Shown one piece after another: positions 18,516-29,900 of a stretch of 64,000 nt of DNA. The position numbers and the translations under genes are program-made. Numbering within the stretch: position 1 is the first letter of the stretch; the number at the start of each line of letters is the position of its first letter. The stretch lies in NCBI GenBank assembly GCA_024195585.1, contig SWBL01000048.1:62001-126000 (forward strand), read 5' to 3'. The stretch comes from Aureobasidium sp. EXF-3400. Its lineage: Eukaryota; Ascomycota; Dothideomycetes; Dothideales; Saccotheciaceae. Below the pieces are notes generated by a model. It did not search any database, was not told the origin of the DNA, and was given only the letters and a program-made list of their open reading frames with translations.

Positions 18516-21383
18516 TTACTCGTCAAAGACACTACGATTGAAGAAGCGGAAGATCTGTCTGCCAGCCTCCTTTCCGATCAACGCTGTCAGTTCATCCTCG
18601 TCCGCGTTGGCGACTTCCATTATGCTCTCGTACTTGATAATCAAGTTGTTCAGATTCTTTGGATTGACTCCTGGTACAGCGCGAAGCATGTCTTGTGGCA
18701 GCTGGTTGAAGGTTCTCTCCTGGCCATCCATGTCACTCTCTTCCAGACCGATATTGACAGCTTTGATTGGGTCGGGTTCTTCTTGTTGCTTTTTGAGCTC
18801 CTCGAAAATCTCGGCAGTCTGGTATGGTGATGAGGACCAGATGATACGGAGGCGTGGGAAGGCTAAAGTCAGCAGCACGAGCTTGGATTGCAAGTCTGAT
18901 GCTTGTAGAGAACCAGATCCTACGCCAGCTGACAGGTCCGCGAAGGGCTCTAGCGTGAAAGACTTTTGCGCGTCGAACTCGATCAGAAGCATTGGACTCT
19001 TGTAGTGCTGTTGCATCGTCTCGGCTTGATGATAAAGGCGACCATTCTGGAAAGACTGGATCAAATCCTTGATCGATTTGCGCTCAATACAAATCTCCGG
19101 TGTTAGAACATAATCGCCTACTGTCAGAGTACACGGGACAATGACCATGTTCCTGCCATGTAGAAGCGATGGCAAAGACGATCTGAACTCGCGGACATCG
19201 ATTACCACTCTTGGTGGCTCTGCTGTCGCAACAAGTCGACCTCCACCAGCAATACGGGTATTGACTGTTCGCAAGAATGACTCTTGAGGGTCCAGCCCTG
19301 CAGGATCATGTGTTAGAGTTACCGCCATGGAACCTCTTTCACGAATTAGCTTGGTAAACGCGTCCTTCTCCTTGCGTACAGCGCTCAGATATCGTTGTTC
19401 TTCAACACTTCCTCCGTAGTACATGAAGTAGACCCTCACGTTTCTGTTCGAGTGGCTACTCCTGTAGACTTCAATGCGCCGAATAAAAGCCGCGTCCGGC
19501 TCGTACATTATCACGTATCGCGGCTTAGTCTCTTCGAGGATGTGTTCGTCCATGTCACCGTCGTATGGGTGCACCATTATCAAGTCTTTCATGTCGTAAA
19601 GTTCGTAGAAGTCGTCCATATCGTCCAGGGGGTCAGCACCGATCTCGGCTTTCTGTTGAGCTTCGGCTTCTGTAGGCTCCAGCTCGGCCAATAGACTTTG
19701 TACGTGGGATTCTTTATCTCCTGCCACATGAACGCTCCCATTCGCTGTGCGTGTGGGAGCAGATGCAGCAGATGCACCACCTCGCATGCGGCGGCGTTTA
19801 TTAGACCCGCCGCCTCTTCCACCTCGTCCAGCCTGACCATGTCGCTGATCAGTCGTGCCGTTGATGTTCTTCTGATTCTCAGCAAAGAGTGAATTGCTCA
19901 CTCGATTGAAGTCTCGCTTCCAAAGGAAATAGTTCCTGAGCTTTCGACGCATCATAGCAGCACCAGACGGTCCTCGTGCATCGTCGTCGGGATCATCATT
20001 TGCTGACGTCGTGTCTGGAAGGACATTCATGCTCTGTAAGTATTCACGAATCTGCCGACATGTTCCTTGATCGCCACACATGATCAAGATACTGCCGTTG
20101 GACTCTTCCTGGAACGAAGGATTGAAGTACATGTCACGCTCGATCTCTTCCAGGATTTCGGCCAAGAGATTCCACTTTGGCATTTCCTCGAGTATTGGGC
20201 GTAGAGAGTCTGGAACACCGGTTCTGGCGTTCACGCTCTGACTATCCTTGATATTGCCGGTGTAGACGCGACGCTTGGCATTATCAAAGATGACATGGGC
20301 AGCATCCAAGAACAGCCACGGAGATTGGTTCTGACGATTTGACCCAGGCGGAGGAGACGAAGCGGCTAGGACGGTGTCAAGATATCGCAGAAAACTTACG
20401 GCATCGAAGGTAAGGAGATAGTGTAGCATGTTGCGCAATAGTGCAAGATCACGAACGATTTGACGAGTCCTGAAGTTTGTGCGATGCCAGACAGGGTCCA
20501 GTTGTCGGCGGACAATGGCGTCGAAGTTGCGATGTAGAGCACTATCGAGGTTCCAGTCCTCCATGTCTACTCCAGTGTTTCCTTTCTTCAGTTCAGAGAT
20601 GCTGACTTCAACACATTCCATGATGGCATTCTGGATGTCGCGCATAGCGTCGGTCATGGGAACCTCGAGTTCGATGACTTCAGCTTTTCGGCGACCTTCG
20701 AGAGACTTGGCGACAGTGACGTGGAAGCGAGGATATAGAGATGGTCGCCTGAGGAAGAGGTTGCGCATCATGGTGGCTAGGGGAGCGAAGCCTGAAGCGA
20801 AGGGTTCTGGGGCATCGGAGAATGCTTTGAGGAAGCCTTGCTTATTCTTCTGACGATAGACACGGACAATGAAGGCCTCCAGCGAGGTAGCAGCAATGCG
20901 TTCCGAATGGAGGACAACAAGGCCAGTGATTTTGGCAGGGTCGAGGTTCTCGGTCAAGAGGTCGACAACCAGGATACGCGATGTGACGGAGAAGATGCCT
21001 CCTTGCTTGTACATTTTCTCTCTTTGTCCGACGTCTGTCAGATCTGTGTTGACCAGGCTCAGTCCACGGCACTTGGGCGAGGCGCTGATGGCGGCGTGTT
21101 CTGCCAGGGCCTCTCCGATCCATCCATTCTCTCGGTCGTCTGCGCCGACTACCACTATCAAATTGTTTCCGGCAGCATCGTACGAATGGAGGAGATTGGT
21201 GACAATACGCAAAAGGCCGAGGCCACGCGCCATGATGACGAGCTCATCTTCCTCGCGGAGCTCTTTGAATATTTCCTGCTGGAACTCCTACACCATAGTC
21301 AGCACCCGCGCTATCGTCTTCGCGTACTCGACACATACCAGCGGTAATGAGAGCTTCACCGGCGCTTCATTGTTGTCCGACAT
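18516..21383 (-). CDS. RAD1: XPF/Rad1 structure-specific DNA repair endonuclease catalytic subunit
   Basis: Exons 21339-21383 and 18516-21287 with a 51-nt intron (GTATGT donor, GTGTAG acceptor, GCTGAC branch), giving 938 residues. The N-terminus is the family's degenerate SF2-helicase-like region (LVIMARGLGLLRIVTNLL, VSFLRYLDTVLAA). A low-complexity insert (GRGGRGGGSNKRRRMRGG) precedes the nuclease domain. That domain has VVIDVREFRSSLPSLLHGRN and the catalytic ERK motif in GDYVLTPEICIERKSIKDLI near residue 750. A C-terminal helix-hairpin-helix pair follows (MLRAVPGVNPKNLNNLI). With its Ercc1/Rad10 partner this enzyme cuts 5' of bulky lesions in nucleotide-excision repair and trims flaps in single-strand annealing. 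The length is normal for fungi. The first exon adds MSDNNEAPVKLSLPL. Confidence 0.95.
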
Positions 21384-22035
21384 GGAGTCGCTTGGTGATG
21401 GGCATTGATGCAGGTGCCTCTCTCTAACACCTTGCGACGCGAGCTTGGACGGTGAACATGACATCACTGGTATAGACCGATCATATAAGACTGAGGATCC
21501 TCAAATTGATTTTCATCATACTGCATATCATTTCTACCTCGACAAATGGAACCCGGAAGCTCTACAACTGACCGTCAAGTATGTGATGGGTTTTCAGGTT
21601 TATTGCCGCTGGCTCTCATGACTACGTGTCAACACTGGAAGGAGCGAACATGCCTGTCCCGCTTCGGTAGTATCATCTCATTTTCCGAACGCAACGACAT
21701 CAGCTCCCAGCCATCGAGCACTCCAACACCACAAATCTCATACATCTGATTGGAAATGCGCCCTTTGAATGCCGTGCACGGGGAGGCACTTTAACGCACT
21801 TTGACTGGTCGCCACGATGAAATCACCTCAAAATTCACTCCAAATCCGCAAGTATGTTTTCTTTGACTCACAACATCCCCTGCTTCATGCCTCTATAAAA
21901 ACTGTATACCGATTCTTCCATCGTCCATCTCTTGTTACCCAACACAAGAAGCAGCTTGTTTGATCTTGATCGCCTTCCTGACTCAAGGTATACCCCCTCC
22001 TACAGTAATGAGCTTGTCACAGAACGGGAGCTTCT
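21384..22035. other. intergenic / possible 5' part of the next gene
   Basis: RAD1 promoter side. The last part contains a separate protein-like frame beginning ATG 22008 (MSLSQNGSFYGNQQSSST, later PIPRHISDAAKGVKSKRGR) that ends at 22178 and overlaps the start of the next gene in another frame. It may be the true N-terminus joined by an intron I could not place. Confidence 0.4.
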
Positions 22036-23211
22036 ATGGGAATCAACAAAGCTCGAGCACTTGCACACAGGCGATGCCTCAAACACGACCCATACCGCGA
22101 CACATCTCAGACGCCGCCAAGGGTGTTAAAAGCAAAAGGGGGCGCTTTGCAGCGAAATCTGTCATCATGCACGCCTGAACGATTCAATAGTCCTGAGATA
22201 CAGAATCAAGCTTCAGACACTTTACTACCTTCTATCGAGCAATGGGACTATCAACTTGATCATACTGGAGACCATGCGTCCCCGGAGGATCGGCCGCCGT
22301 ATGATTATACTGATGGATCCAATCCTGCTACGAGCCGTCTCTCTTCTCCTCTCTCTCTTCAAACCACAGACGTTCGGGTGTCTGGGCTTGCTTCTCCACT
22401 GCAGGCATTGCCGCATCCTCCACTTATCCCACAGGCCGCCATACCGCACGACGTTCCCGCTCCGGATTATCTACATGGCTTTACTCAACCACTGGCACCT
22501 CCGCAAAGTCCTCTTTCCCCTCCAGCAATACATGGGTTCTACTCTCTGAAACCATACCCGGCAAAAGTTTCTCTCGCGCAGCTACCTCGTTACATATCCT
22601 ACATAGATGAAGCCACAGTCCGCGATCAGCTCGCTGTCGCTGTTGTGAGACATCGAGATATCCATGACATGGTGGAAACTGAATGGGAGAGGGTCACCCA
22701 AGAGGCGCAAGGGCAATCGGTTGAAGATGCAAGTGTACTATCCTTCACCAAGGAACATGCAAAAGTGCAGATGATACTCTACCAAGAGTACGAAGACCTT
22801 ACTAACTCGAGGAGACATGAAATAGCTCAGATGGCTTTCATCACCATCAATCAAATCATCTCGGACATCCCTCCTCGCGTCAGACCAACGAGCAGTTGGA
22901 GGACAAAGTTCAATGCCTTCCTTTCTCTCGTCTGGATAGGTAGAGCGATAGTAGATGGCTTAGGCATGCTCCCAAACGCTATCAGGGCACGAATGGCAAT
23001 CGATTCTACACTCGTCAAAGCCATACAAGAGATTTATGGGACGATGAGCGAAACCGAAATTGCAGGCGATGGAACTCGCCTTATGGAAGCCCTGCTGGAT
23101 CTCGACATCGATCGAGGGCCTTGTTTCGAGGGCTTGGAGGAGATCGTGGATGGTTTCCGAGAAGTCACGCGGCGGCTGAGTGTATTGGAAGGGCTCGTGG
23201 AACTGGAATGA
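22036..23211 (+). CDS. hypothetical protein, Pro/Ser-rich N-terminus and helical C-terminal domain
   Basis: Open frame of 391 residues; the start is uncertain. The N-terminal 60 residues in this frame look poor, while another frame from 22008 looks better, so an unrecognised junction around 22130-22195 is likely. From about residue 50 the protein is convincing. It has a Pro/Ser-rich linker (SRLSSPLSL, LPHPPLIPQ, PLAPPQSPLSPP), then a roughly 210-residue helical region starting SLKPYPAKVSLAQLPRYI. That region includes IHDMVETEWERVTQEAQ, QMAFITINQIISDIPP, WRTKFNAFLSLVWIGRAIV and a Leu/Glu-rich end. The overall layout, a disordered head and a helical bundle with a Trp-rich helix, loosely recalls the Cut8/Sts1 proteasome-tether fold, but I see no diagnostic match and make no functional call. 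Confidence 0.6.
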   Translation: MGINKARALAHRRCLKHDPYRDTSQTPPRVLKAKGGALQRNLSSCTPERFNSPEIQNQASDTLLPSIEQWDYQLDHTGDHASPEDRPPYDYTDGSNPATSRLSSPLSLQTTDVRVSGLASPLQALPHPPLIPQAAIPHDVPAPDYLHGFTQPLAPPQSPLSPPAIHGFYSLKPYPAKVSLAQLPRYISYIDEATVRDQLAVAVVRHRDIHDMVETEWERVTQEAQGQSVEDASVLSFTKEHAKVQMILYQEYEDLTNSRRHEIAQMAFITINQIISDIPPRVRPTSSWRTKFNAFLSLVWIGRAIVDGLGMLPNAIRARMAIDSTLVKAIQEIYGTMSETEIAGDGTRLMEALLDLDIDRGPCFEGLEEIVDGFREVTRRLSVLEGLVELE

Positions 23212-23710
23212 TACCCAAGAAGTTCGGGATTTTTGAAGTTTGCAGTGTTATAGTTCAATGTTTTGCAGTAGTTTGGAAGTAATGTGCTAAAACCATTCAA
23301 CATGGCCTGACTGCACAGTATGATATGCGTAATCAACACGCAAGGCAGCAACGATTCTAAGCGCCACATATCGCAGTTTTCACTTCACGTGCATGCATTC
23401 TGCGGGTTAAATCGGATAGAATCTCATCAAAGAGGTAGGCTTTCGATTGGAACTTCCGCAATTGCTCGCTCAATGCAAGGCTGTGTGCTGCAACAAAAGA
23501 AAAATCGGTCTTGCCCAGAACGTGTCAACACCCCAATGTCCTCAATCAAGTCTCCAGAAAAACCAACGTCTTTCTCCAACCTCCAACCTTTCTTCCTCCA
23601 TGCATCGAACCATCAAACATCTCTTCCCACGTCTTCGAAATATCAAGCTTCTTTTCCCTCATCTTCATAACATCAAGCAATCTCCTCCTTCCACTACTCT
23701 TCAGCAACAT
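23212..23710. other. intergenic region, convergent 3' flanks
   Basis: Lies between convergent genes. It contains a CT-rich stretch (about 23560-23710) with short imperfect repeats (cttcttccctcatcttc-like). No gene is supported. Confidence 0.4.
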
Positions 23711-24179
23711 TTACTTGTCTGCAGGCTGACAGTTGACGCAAGCACAGCTTTCAAGTTCACCCTTGATGATCGCGTGAACGTGCACAGCAAAAGTGGTGCA
23801 CGAAGCGTAGGACTTGCCGCTGGAGTGTCCATAGATGAACTTGTCGACTCTCTGACCATCCTCGTGGGTTTCAGTGCGAATGTACGAGGCATAGCCGTAG
23901 GGAGGTTCATTGATGAACTCGACGTAGTAGCCTAAAGTTTGCAAAGAGCATGTCAGTTCTACAAAGACGGAAGACAAGGCAGGGAAAGGAAAGCTTACCA
24001 AGATCAGTGACAAGGCCAGACTTCTTGTTGAAGGCTTCAGTGAGATTCTTGAGGAAGCTGGCATTGTCTTCTCTGGTCATCTTTTCGTGAAAACCGGGGG
24101 TGCCATCGCTGTGGTACTTGGAGTCACTGAGATCGATCTTGCGTAGGGGCATGCTGGGGTTGCGATCGGAGCTGGCCAT
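23711..24179 (-). CDS. small protein with Clr2-type (cryptic loci regulator 2) domain
   Basis: Exons 23999-24179 and 23711-23931, intron 23932-23998 (GTAAGC donor, TTTAG acceptor, ACTGAC branch), giving 133 residues. After KYHSDGTPGFHEKM the protein contains EPPYGYASYIRTETHEDGQRV, then DKFIYGHSSGKSYASCTTF, VHVHAIIKGELE and a terminal CACVNC. The pattern GY..Y, GR/QR.D.(Y/F).YGH..G..(F/Y).S...F..H......C.C..C matches the Clr2 transcription-silencing domain as I know it from fission yeast and filamentous fungi. The usual larger Clr2 regions are absent, so this is a stand-alone domain. In S. pombe, Clr2 works in the SHREC heterochromatin complex; a similar role here is inference. Confidence 0.7.
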
Positions 24180-25154
24180 CTTGGGATTGGTTTTGCTGAT
24201 GAGATGGTGTGGTGAGTCTGGGAAGGCATGGCATAGGCTACATATATCCTACAAATGTTTGCTGATGGTCAAGTCCAACTCAGACAAGCATTGTCGATAC
24301 ATGTTTGCTTCTTCATACTTCCAAGCGTTTGATGGGATTTTGCGAGATAGGTCTATGGAGCGATTGACCTGTCCTTTCTTCCAACGCAGAGAATCCGGTT
24401 CATGTTGAAAAAGTCAGACTCTGTTGGACCTGGAGACAAAAGGAATCCAGCTGCAACTGATGGTCAGTAAAACGAGTCTAAATGTAACATGAGATCCGTG
24501 TCGCAACAATGACTCGCAAGAGGAGACGCTGGAGGAGCAAGCAAATAGCTTTGCAAAGTATCAATAGTCCAAAAGGAAGAAGAAGGCCAGAACACCAGAG
24601 AATCAACGCAAGGTCGACGAGAGCACAAAGGAAGAGAAGAACAATCAGCCTGAATCGGAAGCTTTGCCATGCGAGCAAAACACAACGCATCTCCATCTTC
24701 TGCTTGAGTCAAGCTCTTTTGTAGAAGGTTTTGCTAAGCGAGACATTGAGTCACTGTAACAAGAAAGCATCAAAAAGGACAAATCAGGTTACCAGTATCG
24801 CCTTGTATAAAATTTTTGTATTGGGATTAGAAGGACATCCCTCCCATCTCTATAGTGTTACAGCTCGGACGTCTCACCCAGTCCGTCAACACGTACATCG
24901 CCTCAAGTTGATCTCGCCAGCTGGGCGGCAAACTTGTCGTAATGTTTTTTGCTTCATGAGCACAAGTAGAGAAAAAGGTCTGACGTTAATTCAGCTCAAT
25001 AGGCTGACTCTTCCGCATCAAGCGATGAAGAGGCCCGAGTAGAAGACCTTGAAATGCTACTAATACACTCGCGTATCAGCGCAGTCCATGATTGAAATGG
25101 ATAACCGTCATTGAGTGAACAGCATGGGGATATTCAAGGAAGGTGATGGTAAAT
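24180..25154. other. intergenic region
   Basis: About 975 bp with no supportable gene. It carries the promoter of the Clr2-like gene at its left end and the 3' flank of the bZIP gene at its right. The short frames on both strands are Arg/Ser-rich and not conserved-looking. Confidence 0.45.
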
Positions 25155-26911
25155 TTACCTTTCCTTGACTCGAACGCCTTCGACAAGCTCCGGCATAGCA
25201 TTGGCGAAGGCGGGACCAACAGACCAGTTGGCGAGATTGCGCATGTGGGATTCGAAAACGGGATTGATCATGAACTCCTCGTCGTCATCCAGGACAGCGG
25301 CTGAAGTGGCTTCAGCGCCCTGCACGCTGTTCGCGCGTGGCAAAAGACATTGCTGAGGATCGTATGGCCAGTTCAATGATAGACTTTGGCAGTAAAGAGG
25401 GCCATAACGCTCATTAGGGTATGCTGCCGGGTTTTTGATCATCTTCTCGCGCATCCAGGGCCTGGCGAGTGAGTTAGTATTGTGGTCTAAAAGCAAAAAG
25501 ACATAGCGCTTACCATGGGACATTGTCAAACCAGATAGGGTGGCTGACTTCAAGTTGCGATCGAATGGGACGAATCCAGTCGGGTAGACGTTCGAAGTTT
25601 TCCTGGGTAGGGGCAATGCGCCAGCGCATGACAAGGAACATGATGTACAAGCAAGCGACTTGCTCTGGGATCTGATCGATCTCGGGAAGGTTGGCCAGGA
25701 CGTCAACAAAGACTTTGCTGAGAGGGTGTGATTTGGGTGCTCGAGCCGGATTCAGGAGAGAAGATATGGAAGGATAGGCAGGGCCGACTAATGTGGAAGA
25801 TGGCGTCCCTTTTGCTGCGGCTTTGCGACGCTCCGTCATGAAATCCAACATGACGCTGTCCAGCGGGTTGGTGGCTTCCTGGTTACGAGGTACACGTAGA
25901 TGGACTGGCGTATCGGCAGATGGAGTGGGCATCAGGTCACGCACTGACGGCGACGCTGGGTGCACCTTGCGCTCGTCAACCATGAAACTGCCAAAACTCT
26001 GGGTGGACATTTCTGATGCGAGCTGATGATGTTGGTGCTGTGATACGGGAGCTGGGGCGAGTGCTGGCTGGAAGTGCTGGTGTGGTGAGAAGCGCTGTGG
26101 TTGTGGATGTTGCTGCTGATGCTGCTGTTGCAATTGAGCAGCTTGGGCAGCTTGAGCGTACTGTCTCGCAGCGCTGGCTGGACTTTGATTCGTACGGGGT
26201 GGTGGTTGGGTTTGTTGAGATTGTTGGGTAGGCTGCATGTTGCGAAGGTCGGGGTGGAGGTGATGTTGAGCAAAGGGAGGTTGGTCGTACATGTTGGGTG
26301 GTTGTGCAGGGTACATGAGAGCTTGAGGCGGGGGCTGAGGGGCTTGTTGAGGGTGATGTGTCGGCATGGGCAGAGGACTCTGTTGGGCGGTAGCAGTAGC
26401 AAGGTCTAAGGTTGTGTCAGCTTGCGGCAGACTAATTGGGGACGACAGAGCTACTGCTACCATTCAGACCTTGGGCGGCAGCAACGGGCTGCAGCAACGA
26501 GAAGATGGTCTGCATCCGGCGTTTGAGGTCGTCGTTCTCGGCCTGGACCTGCTCGCGCTGGCGGAGGGCGTTTTGCAGCTCCTGGAAGGGCTGTTGGCTC
26601 TCGAGTTCCTTGATGCGACGCTCCAGCGTCTCGATCTGGTTGCGGGTGCGTTCGCGGATGGCGCGTTGAGCCTCGCGGTCGTTTGCCCTTTTCTTTGCCA
26701 GCTGCTCCGGCGTCAGGTTGGCGACGCCGCGCGACGAGGTGCCATCGGCCTTGCGTTTACGGCCATTCGTGGCGGCGGGGTATGCTCCTGGCGGGCCTGT
26801 CGCATCGGGGGTCGTGTGCGACAACGGGGTTCCGTTAGCAGGCGGCATTGACATGTTGCCATCACGCTGCGGCGTGCCGTAGCCCGACGAGCCATTCGTC
26901 GTCGCCATCAT
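25155..26911 (-). CDS. bZIP transcription factor with C-terminal DUF3425 domain
   Basis: Exons 26461-26911, 25514-26405 and 25155-25461, giving 549 residues. The introns are 55 nt (GTAGCA donor, CTGACA branch, TTAG) and 52 nt (GTAAGC, ACTAAC, CCAG). An atypical ZIP basic region reads KKRANDREAQRAIRERTRN, with the N...AQR..R core, followed by ETLERRIKELESQ and a short zipper. Next is a long Gln/Pro/His-rich linker (LQQQHQQQHPQPQ) and the DUF3425 block (HPLSKVFVDVLANLP, CLYIMFLVMRWRIAPT, LPDWIRPIRSQLEVSHPIW). After the last splice come PWMREKMIKNPAAY and a C-terminal tail. This bZIP-DUF3425 pairing is a known Pezizomycotina-specific class, often controlling stress or secondary metabolism; the target genes are unknown. 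The last codons (VKER) end at a possible GTAAAT donor, so a further small exon cannot be excluded. Confidence 0.88.
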
Positions 26912-29900
26912 GGAGAAGAATCCTTGTGTTCCACTGGAGACAAGCAGATAAGCGAGTCATGCAGGACGTGATCTGGGCTGGATGCACGGTCGGCCGGCCC
27001 TGTCGAGCACGTCGGGGAAGAAGCTGTCGGAGCGTGTTGGTCCAGGAACCAGGGCAGAGAGGGTTTCAGCAAGGGTTTAGACAGATGGCGAGATGGCGAG
27101 AGAGAGCGCAGAGACGAGAGGAAATGGGCGAAGGGAGAAGAAGTGGATCATGGGGATAACAGCAGAATAGACAAAAGAGCATGGTGCTTCTTGGACAAAG
27201 TCAATCTTCTCCGACCGACGAGTCAGGCTGTCGAATCATGCGCCGCCGTCTCAATCCCTCCGAGACTCACTAATCGCTTGGCAACTGCTCTGTTGGTCTG
27301 CGCGCGGCTTCCCGCCGACAGCACCAAACTCCATCGACTCTGTCGCTCGTGCTTGCCTACCGAGTACCACATTATGGTAGCATCTGAACGTACGCAGATC
27401 ATGGCCGCAGATCTGGTCTTTGGTTGACGTGTATTTTGTGCACGCACTTCTTTCCGCGACTTGACCAACTTGGTTTCTTGGGCACTTCGCAAACCTACGA
27501 CAACTCTCTCTCTAGCGTATGTCCACCTTATTCCCACTGCAACGCCTCTGTCCCCTACCAATCCCGAAGTCGCGTCCCTCGAAATTCAAATTTGACAGGG
27601 CGCTTGCTTTTTGCTCCTTCTCTGCCGCAAGTTGCAACGACCTCCCCGCACAGAGCCTCTGCCACGCTTGCCCGTCTGTTCTGACCGAGCGCTGTGCTTG
27701 GCCGTCCACTGACTCTTAGTGCATTTGTAACCATTTCCTCGAGAGTCAAGGGTCGAGATGCATCGCAAGCAATACACGGTCTCTTCGCGGTTTCAACGTG
27801 GTCAGGTAAAACCACTCGCCCCACCCTTTGCACCAGTGACGACCATCGCAAACGCAACCCCGCCAGATCTTTAGCTTCTCTGGATCATTGCGTTTATTGC
27901 CAACCTCCCGAGAATACTGCGCTTCGAAAATTGAGTCTGTCGGCATTTAGCCATTGGCCCATTGGTTCAGCGTTTCCTTCTGCGCAAATCTCTGCTTCTT
28001 ACGTCCAATTCCTTCAACAACGGTTGTTTCGAACCGCCCCTTCCAACTCTTGTCTGATGCCATTAACGCACGGAGTACCTCACCTTGTCTACTTGTACAT
28101 CCACTCTCGCCGCTCGGCAATTCTCAACCTCCACAACGGGACTCCGTATCCCTCTTTTTCCCCCTGATGCCACCAATATGTATGCACGTCGCTTATTCCT
28201 TCGCTACACTAGTTGACAAACTTGGCTTCGTCGCGGACTACTCCCTTGCTAGGGCTCGCTCGTCGTTCAACATGATTCATGGCGATACTCTTATACATGT
28301 CTAACGGCTTATAGCCTGTCGCTTCTGTTTGCCTGTTTGCAACTACAGCTCGTCCCTGAGTGCCTGCTGAGAAGAGTCGTCCCCGATCCGAGCATGCTGG
28401 CAATCGATTCTTGAGTTTGCTGTCCACTGAGTGAACATAATTTCTGCTCAGACGACCGCCTCTGCAGATACTCGATCCTTGGATCCTTCGGCGCTCTAAA
28501 TCTCTCGAGTTTTGAGTCATGTCCGCAAGATTCAGCCATGACTCGACGCATATCTACGGGGTCATGTACGTATGAATTTCGCCTCGGTTCTGGTCAGCGT
28601 GCTGTATTCAGGGTGGCCAACAATTATGCGATGCATAGCGTGAGCCAAGATCCTACCACTTGACTCGTTCAGCCCAGACACAATGATGTGTGACAGGCAT
28701 CCCCAACGGACCTCGATGCACAATACTCTTCGTCGTGGCTGTACGATCACGGCTTTGAGGATGAACACGACTGAACCCTCACTTGACCCAGCAAGCCTCT
28801 GCCACTGCATACGGCTTATGGGGAACCGACAAACCCTGCGCACTCACTTGAGGCTTTCGATCCGCCGTGACAATCCCAGGCCATCACTTTCAAAGGCAAT
28901 TCTGAGTCCTGGCTGATCGTGTCTTCCGTCAGCCGTGTTTTTATACTACTTGGTAGCGGAAGTGCTAGGATGCACTTTCTTCGCGGCTGGATCCAGTCCA
29001 TTGATCATATGCTTATGATCCCCTGCCTCCCGTCCTTACCACAACCACTAGATCCTCGTCATAGGCCATGGAGCACCAGATCGTGACGCTGGCGGTCTAT
29101 AGTGCTAGATGCAGGCTGTAGGTCAAACAGCCATCCATATCTGAGTGCTGGCGTCTGCCGAGCTCGCAAGATCAGTCCTGCCTAGGCCTAGTACAGTTAC
29201 AGCTCGATTTATGCAAGTCCATATATACTGGAGTGACATTCTCATGGCCACCTCTCTCTACGGAGAAAGGTCTCTGTGTCCATTATCCGTCACTAACGCT
29301 GCTGTGCATACCAATTAAGGATCCTGAGTGGCAGGTACTTGCTTTACGTTACTGCCAGCAACGAACGTCGTTGCTTGCTTCGAGTCGCGTTCTCCGCATA
29401 AAAGGTTACTCTCAAGACTTGGATCACATGCGTCAAGGCATCCTGCTTGGGGACTATTTCGGGTCCGACAGTTACCGTTGGCGACCGCCGCTCGCAGCTC
29501 AAGGCACGGCCAACTTCCGTACCTGGTCCTTCGACAAAGCTCTAGGAACTTTATCGCCGGCTACACGGGACGCTAGGTAGGCACGTCAGTGAATCATTCC
29601 TCACCGATCAAGGCGATGAACATCTTCGTCAGTGGGGCTCACTCCGACAAGTATTTACGCGATGTGTCCCTCCCGACGCGCGGATAGAACTCAGACGCCA
29701 GATCAGTCAAAGCGGGACGACTACGAACCTTGAGACGTCGTTTCATACGCAAAACCAGCAAGTGCACCCTGGTTAGCGATTCAGGGACGACCTACCTCGA
29801 ATCAACGGCAAACGCATACTCGAGACCTCAGGTCACGCTTTTGACAGAACATGCACGAATTGAGCTCTCTTGAATGGTATGACAAGCTTTGTTGACGACC

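Noticed and set aside
26095..26160. CTG/TTG-rich stretch as a free microsatellite
   Set aside because: It is the Gln-rich coding linker of the bZIP protein on the minus strand.
27694..28167. 157-codon + frame in the gene-poor region
   Set aside because: No family, no splice support, and random-looking composition.
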